Positions 34,683 to 37,942 of a stretch of 37,942 bases of DNA are shown piece after piece. The translations under genes and the position numbers were made by a program. The DNA lies in the NCBI GenBank assembly GCA_964601505.1, contig CAZRNR010000017.1, forward strand, positions 1-37,942. The letters are read 5' to 3'. The notes below the pieces were generated by a model. That model had not been told where the DNA came from, ran no database searches, and was given only the letters and a program-made list of their open reading frames with translations. Numbering within the stretch: the stretch's first letter is position 1; each line of letters starts with the position of its first letter. This DNA comes from DRWZ01 sp964601505. Lineage in GTDB: Bacteria > Calescibacteriota > Calescibacteriia > Calescibacteriales > Calescibacteriaceae.

Positions 34683-35699
34683 TTATATACTTCTGCCGAC
34701 AGCTTGTGCTAGTTTTTTGAGTTTTTCCATCATTTCTCCGAACATAGGAAGTGTTAGCGATTGGGCTCCATCTGATAGTGCTTTGTCAGGTTCTGGATGA
34801 ACCTCTATTAAAAGTCCATCTGCACCAGCAGCTAAAGCTGCATAAGCCATAGGTGGAACATAGTTCCTTTTACCTGTTCCGTGTGATGGATCAACAATTA
34901 TTGGAAGATGAGTTTTCTCTCTGAGAACAGGTATTGCTGAAAGATCAAGAGTGTTCCTTGTGGCTGTTTCAAATGTTCTTATACCTCTTTCGCATAAGAT
35001 TACATTTGGGTTTCCTCCAGAGAGTATATATTCGGCTGCAAGTAGCCATTCTTCTATAGTTGACCAAAGCCCCCTTTTGAGTAGAACAGGTTTCCTTGTA
35101 TTTCCAACTTCTTTAAGTAGAGGGAAGTTTTGGGCGTTTCTGGTGCCTATTTGTAGTATGTCCGAGTAATTTGAAACTGTCTCTACATCTCTTGGATCAA
35201 GAACTTCAGTTATAATTTTCATTCCATATGCATTTGCAACTTCTCTTAGTATTTTCAATCCCTCTTCGCCAAGTCCTTGAAATGAATATGGGGATGTTCT
35301 GGGTTTGAACGCTCCACCACGGAGTACTTTTGCACCGGCTTCTTTCACAGATTTCGCTGTTTTTTCAACCTGAATTTTTGATTCAACGGAACATGGGCCT
35401 GCCATAACTACAAATTCTTTTCCTCCTATTTCTAGGTTATCAAGTTTGATTTTCGTTCCAGCGGGGTTAGTTTCTTTTGCTGCAAGTTTATAAGGTTGCA
35501 TCACATGGAGAACTTTTTCAACTCCATATAAAGACTCCAGGGTTTCTTTCAGTCCTTCTTTCCTTTCTTCTCCAACACAGGCTATGACTTTTAGGAATTC
35601 TCCTTGCAAGATCTTCGGCTCTAAACCAAGTTCGCTTATTTTCTGGGTGATTGATTTTAGTTGTTCTTCTGTTATATCTGGTTTCAGAACTACTATCAT
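34683..35699 (-). CDS. aroF: 3-deoxy-7-phosphoheptulonate synthase (type I beta with N-terminal regulatory domain)
   Basis: A 338-residue DAHP synthase that joins phosphoenolpyruvate and erythrose 4-phosphate in the first step of the shikimate pathway. The N-terminal 70 residues (MIVVLKPDITEEQLKSI...) form the ferredoxin-like/ACT-like domain that gives feedback control by aromatic amino acids in this subtype. The barrel has VVMAGPCSVES, RGGAFKPRTSPYSFQG, QIGTRNAQNF, LLKRG, CERGIRTFE and IIVDPSHGTGKR, covering the metal and substrate ligands. The length equals that of well-known thermophile members such as the Thermotoga enzyme. Transcribed alone, divergent from the cytochrome c peroxidase gene. 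Confidence 0.95.
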   Translation of the reverse strand: MIVVLKPDITEEQLKSITQKISELGLEPKILQGEFLKVIACVGEERKEGLKETLESLYGVEKVLHVMQPYKLAAKETNPAGTKIKLDNLEIGGKEFVVMAGPCSVESKIQVEKTAKSVKEAGAKVLRGGAFKPRTSPYSFQGLGEEGLKILREVANAYGMKIITEVLDPRDVETVSNYSDILQIGTRNAQNFPLLKEVGNTRKPVLLKRGLWSTIEEWLLAAEYILSGGNPNVILCERGIRTFETATRNTLDLSAIPVLREKTHLPIIVDPSHGTGKRNYVPPMAYAALAAGADGLLIEVHPEPDKALSDGAQSLTLPMFGEMMEKLKKLAQAVGRSI

Positions 35700-35825
35700 A
35701 AATTTTTAAATTATCTGTAAGAAGTTGGGGTTTGGTATTTTCACAAAGAATTGTGAAAAAATTTTTGAAATAGAAAATTGTTGTAAAAATTGAAATTGAG
35801 ATTTGATTTTCATAATTTGTATTCT

Positions 35826-36905
35826 ATGAAGAGCTTTTATATTTTAATTGCTTTGGGTTTTCTAGCTTTTTTATCAGCATTTGCGGAGGCTCAAAAGGGA
35901 GTGTCTAAAGAAGATCGTGAGCTGCTTGAAAGAGCGAAAAGTTTCTTCTCTCCGCTCCCGAAAATTGCAGATAATCCAGAAAATAAAGTTACACCTGAAA
36001 AAGTCAAACTTGGGAAGATGTTGTATTTTGATCCAAGGTTGTCAAAAAGTGGTTTTATATCTTGTAATTCTTGTCATAACCTTTCAACTTATGGTGTTGA
36101 TAATCTTCCAACATCTATAGGGCATAAGTGGCAAATCGGTCCAAGAAACGCTCCAACAACTCTTAATGCAGCTTTGCATATAGCTCAATTTTGGGATGGA
36201 AGAGAAAAGGATGTTGAAGCTCAGGCCAAAGGTCCGATAATAAACCCTAAGGAAAAGGCATCTCCATCTCCTGAATTTGTTGTCGATAGAATAAAATCTA
36301 TACCTGAGTATGTTGAACTTTTCAAGAAAGCTTTCCCTGAGGAAAAGGGCGCTATAACTTATGATAATATAACAAAAGCTATAGCTGCCTTTGAAAGAAC
36401 ACTGATTACTCCATCAAGATTTGATAAATTCCTTCAAGGTGATACCAAAGCTCTAACCAAAGAAGAGAAGGAAGGTTTGAAACTTTTTATTGATGTCGGA
36501 TGCATTACCTGTCATAGGGGACCTGCGGTTGGTGGAGAAATGTATCAGAAGTTTGGACTTGTGAAGCCTTACTATGAGGTGATAAAGTATAGTGATCCTT
36601 CAAAGATAGATAAGGGTAGATACGAAATCACGAAGAATGAGGGGGATATGTATGTATTTAAAGTTCCATCCTTGAGAAACGTCTCAAGAACTTACCCATA
36701 CTTTCACGATGGTTCCGTGTGGGATTTAAAAGAGGCAGTGTCAATTATGGCAGAGATACAGCTTGGGAGAAAGCTTGAACCTGATCAGATAGATAAAATA
36801 GTATCATTTCTAAAAGCTCTTGATGGAGATATTCCAGAAGATGCTCTAAAGCTCCCGATCTTGCCACCTTCTACTGAAAGGACATCAAAACCAGATCCAA
36901 TGTAG
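35826..36905 (+). CDS. Diheme cytochrome c peroxidase
   Basis: A 359-residue periplasmic enzyme that reduces hydrogen peroxide with electrons from c-type cytochromes. The first 22 residues (MKSFYILIALGFLAF...AEA) form a signal peptide. Two heme c sites are present: CNSCH at 80-84 and CITCH at 226-230. Other family marks are QFWDGRE with the conserved Trp (123), TLNAALH, VPSLRNVSRTYPYFHDGS and SIMAEIQLGRKL with a Met (308) suited to the high-potential heme. I chose ATG 35826 because it gives a clean signal peptide; a TTG at 35790 would add 12 charged residues before it. Its presence implies periplasmic cytochromes and some exposure to peroxide. Confidence 0.93.
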   Translation: MKSFYILIALGFLAFLSAFAEAQKGVSKEDRELLERAKSFFSPLPKIADNPENKVTPEKVKLGKMLYFDPRLSKSGFISCNSCHNLSTYGVDNLPTSIGHKWQIGPRNAPTTLNAALHIAQFWDGREKDVEAQAKGPIINPKEKASPSPEFVVDRIKSIPEYVELFKKAFPEEKGAITYDNITKAIAAFERTLITPSRFDKFLQGDTKALTKEEKEGLKLFIDVGCITCHRGPAVGGEMYQKFGLVKPYYEVIKYSDPSKIDKGRYEITKNEGDMYVFKVPSLRNVSRTYPYFHDGSVWDLKEAVSIMAEIQLGRKLEPDQIDKIVSFLKALDGDIPEDALKLPILPPSTERTSKPDPM

Positions 36906-37015
36906 TGATTCACATTTCTCTTACTCTTCAGCAAAAATTCAAACTAAACATAATGAACAAAACTAACGCAACCTCATATACTAATTTTCCATATCTATCA
37001 ATATTCAAAAATAAA

Positions 37016-37260
37016 TGAGGAGTGTTCATAATTCTCAATCATTTTTTTAATAATTTTGAACTCTATTTCCGAAATTCACATATGCAACTTCATTCTATTT
37101 TTAAATACACCCATAAATGTTTGCAAAGCGAATACTCCTACTATTTTATCAAAGTGCGTTCATAATTCTATAACCTCTTCTTGCTTTATAAAAAATCAAT
37201 CTTGTAATAGAAACGAGAGGGGGTAAGAATGAACTTTTGCTTGATTATGAACTCCTCTTA
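37016..37260. repeat. Inverted-repeat element, MITE or solo IS ends
   Basis: The left end TGAGGAGTGTTCATAATT begins at 37016; the reverse complement of the right end (37242-37260) is TAAGAGGAGTTCATAATCA. They share GAGGAG and TTCATAAT with a two-base indel. A further direct copy, GTGCGTTCATAATTCT, starts at 37154. The 245-bp size and lack of coding fit a non-autonomous element. No target duplication was clear. Confidence 0.45.
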
Positions 37261-37333
37261 AATAAATTGAATTGATCTGTTGCGAATTTGGGGTTTCTCC
37301 TGTATCTTCTTTAAAAATACTTCTGGTAAAAAA

Positions 37334-37525
37334 TTAGAAATGCAGCAGAATAATGATTGGCGCTAAGTGAAAAGTTGATGTAATTTTAAGCCAGAGCCTG
37401 TTTTGATTTTTTCCATAGTTTATTTTTATTTTGTTCTGTTGCAAAGTCTGCCTTATGTCTTTTCTAAACCATCTGCGCGATAACGAGTCAGCAATAAAGA
37501 CAAAATGATTAAACTGAGTTTTGTT
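37334..37525 (-). pseudogene. Transposase gene remnant
   Basis: An open minus-strand frame of 63 codons without a start codon, bounded by a TAA at 37526-37528 and another at 37334-37336. It reads FNHFVFIADSLSRRWFRKDI, then NQNRLWLKITSTFHLAPIII. 'fiADSlxs..fR..i' is the pattern around a catalytic Asp in IS4-type DDE transposases. The fragment lacks both ends, so it is a dead relic. It lies beside the inverted-repeat element. The rest of 36906-37573 is non-coding. Confidence 0.4.
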
Positions 37526-37573
37526 TTAGAATCTCTTTACCTCCTATTTTAGATTATATACTCTTTTCATACT

Positions 37574-37942
37574 ATGAGAAAGAAGCTACCAATAGGAATC
37601 CAGAGTTTTGAGGAGATAAGAACAGGAGGATGGTATTATGTAGATAAGACATATTTTGTGCATAAGCTTGCAAACTCGGGTAAATACTATTTTCTATCAA
37701 GACCAAGAAGGTTTGGGAAGTCTTTGTTTCTGGATACACTAAAGCAAGCTTTTTTAGGGAAAAAAGAACTCTTTGAAGGTTTATTCCTTGAAAAAAACTG
37801 GAACTGGAGTCAATCATATCCTGTGATACATATAAGTTTTGGGCAGGGGGTAGTAAGAGATGTAGAAGAGTTGAAGAAGATTATATCTTCAATACTGTTG
37901 GAGCATGCAGAGAATTATCAAGTTGAGCTAAAGGAAGAATTA
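37574..37942 (+). CDS. AAA-ATPase-like / DUF1703 nuclease-superfamily protein (5' part)
   Basis: The first 123 residues of a gene that runs off the window. MRKKLPIGIQSFEEIRTGGW, then YYVDKTYFVHKLANSGKYY and FLSRPRRFGKSLFLDTLKQA, are the canonical start of the AAA-ATPase-like (PF09820) family, whose C terminus carries a PD-(D/E)XK nuclease domain (DUF1703). RPRRFGKS is the modified P-loop; LFEGLFLEKNWNW and YPVIHISF follow as expected. These proteins are numerous in some anaerobic and thermophilic bacteria, and their role is unsettled (possibly mobile or defence-linked). It lies next to insertion-element debris. Confidence 0.9.
   Translation, partial: MRKKLPIGIQSFEEIRTGGWYYVDKTYFVHKLANSGKYYFLSRPRRFGKSLFLDTLKQAFLGKKELFEGLFLEKNWNWSQSYPVIHISFGQGVVRDVEELKKIISSILLEHAENYQVELKEEL

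Overview
The window reads as chromosomal DNA of an AT-rich, diderm, probably thermophilic bacterium from a poorly sampled lineage. Evidence for two membranes: an MCE/MlaD-type protein, type II secretion pseudopilins, a lipoprotein and a periplasmic diheme peroxidase. Evidence for heat, which is inference only: AGA/AGG and ATA dominate the codons, and exported proteins are rich in paired cysteines. I cannot place the organism in a named phylum from sequence alone.

Layout. 1-734 is mostly decayed sequence, including what looks like the end of a transposase. 735-12316 is a surface- or glycan-type island: three B12-dependent radical SAM proteins, three paralogous membrane-anchored SGNH-hydrolase-like proteins (one has lost its catalytic Ser and Asp), a polytopic membrane protein of GT-C type, a DPM1-like glycosyltransferase and a cysteine-rich lipoprotein. 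12487-15324 is housekeeping: a PrmC lacking its N-terminal domain, CinA, peptide deformylase and a small receiver-like protein. atpA (15824-17344) stands alone, followed by a gap with a repeat pair.

18010-23076 is the most striking block. A clear promoter and ribosome site drive a 1335-residue exported protein ending in a Gly-Cys / membrane helix / basic tail like a C-terminal sorting signal. After a strong terminator come gspG and a second pseudopilin gene. Next are a fused rpiB-glyA gene, a crotonyl-CoA carboxylase/reductase homologue, tRNA-Gly(UCC), tRNA-Thr(GGU) and mreB-mreC-mreD with a small zinc-ribbon membrane protein. 29312-36905 holds a GNAT-like protein, an MCE protein, an isolated rpsC, an unknown polytopic membrane protein, a lone fliO-like gene, DAHP synthase and a diheme cytochrome c peroxidase. 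36906-37573 is mobile-element debris, and the window ends inside an AAA-ATPase-like/DUF1703 gene.

Common threads: genes normally in large conserved operons (rpsC, atpA, fliO) are isolated, so the genome seems heavily rearranged; convergent genes often overlap or nearly touch; and the exported proteome looks disulfide-rich and partly tied to type II secretion and surface anchoring. The best candidates for something new are the Cys-CTERM-like giant protein beside pseudopilin genes, and the eight-cysteine SGNH family with a pseudoenzyme member.
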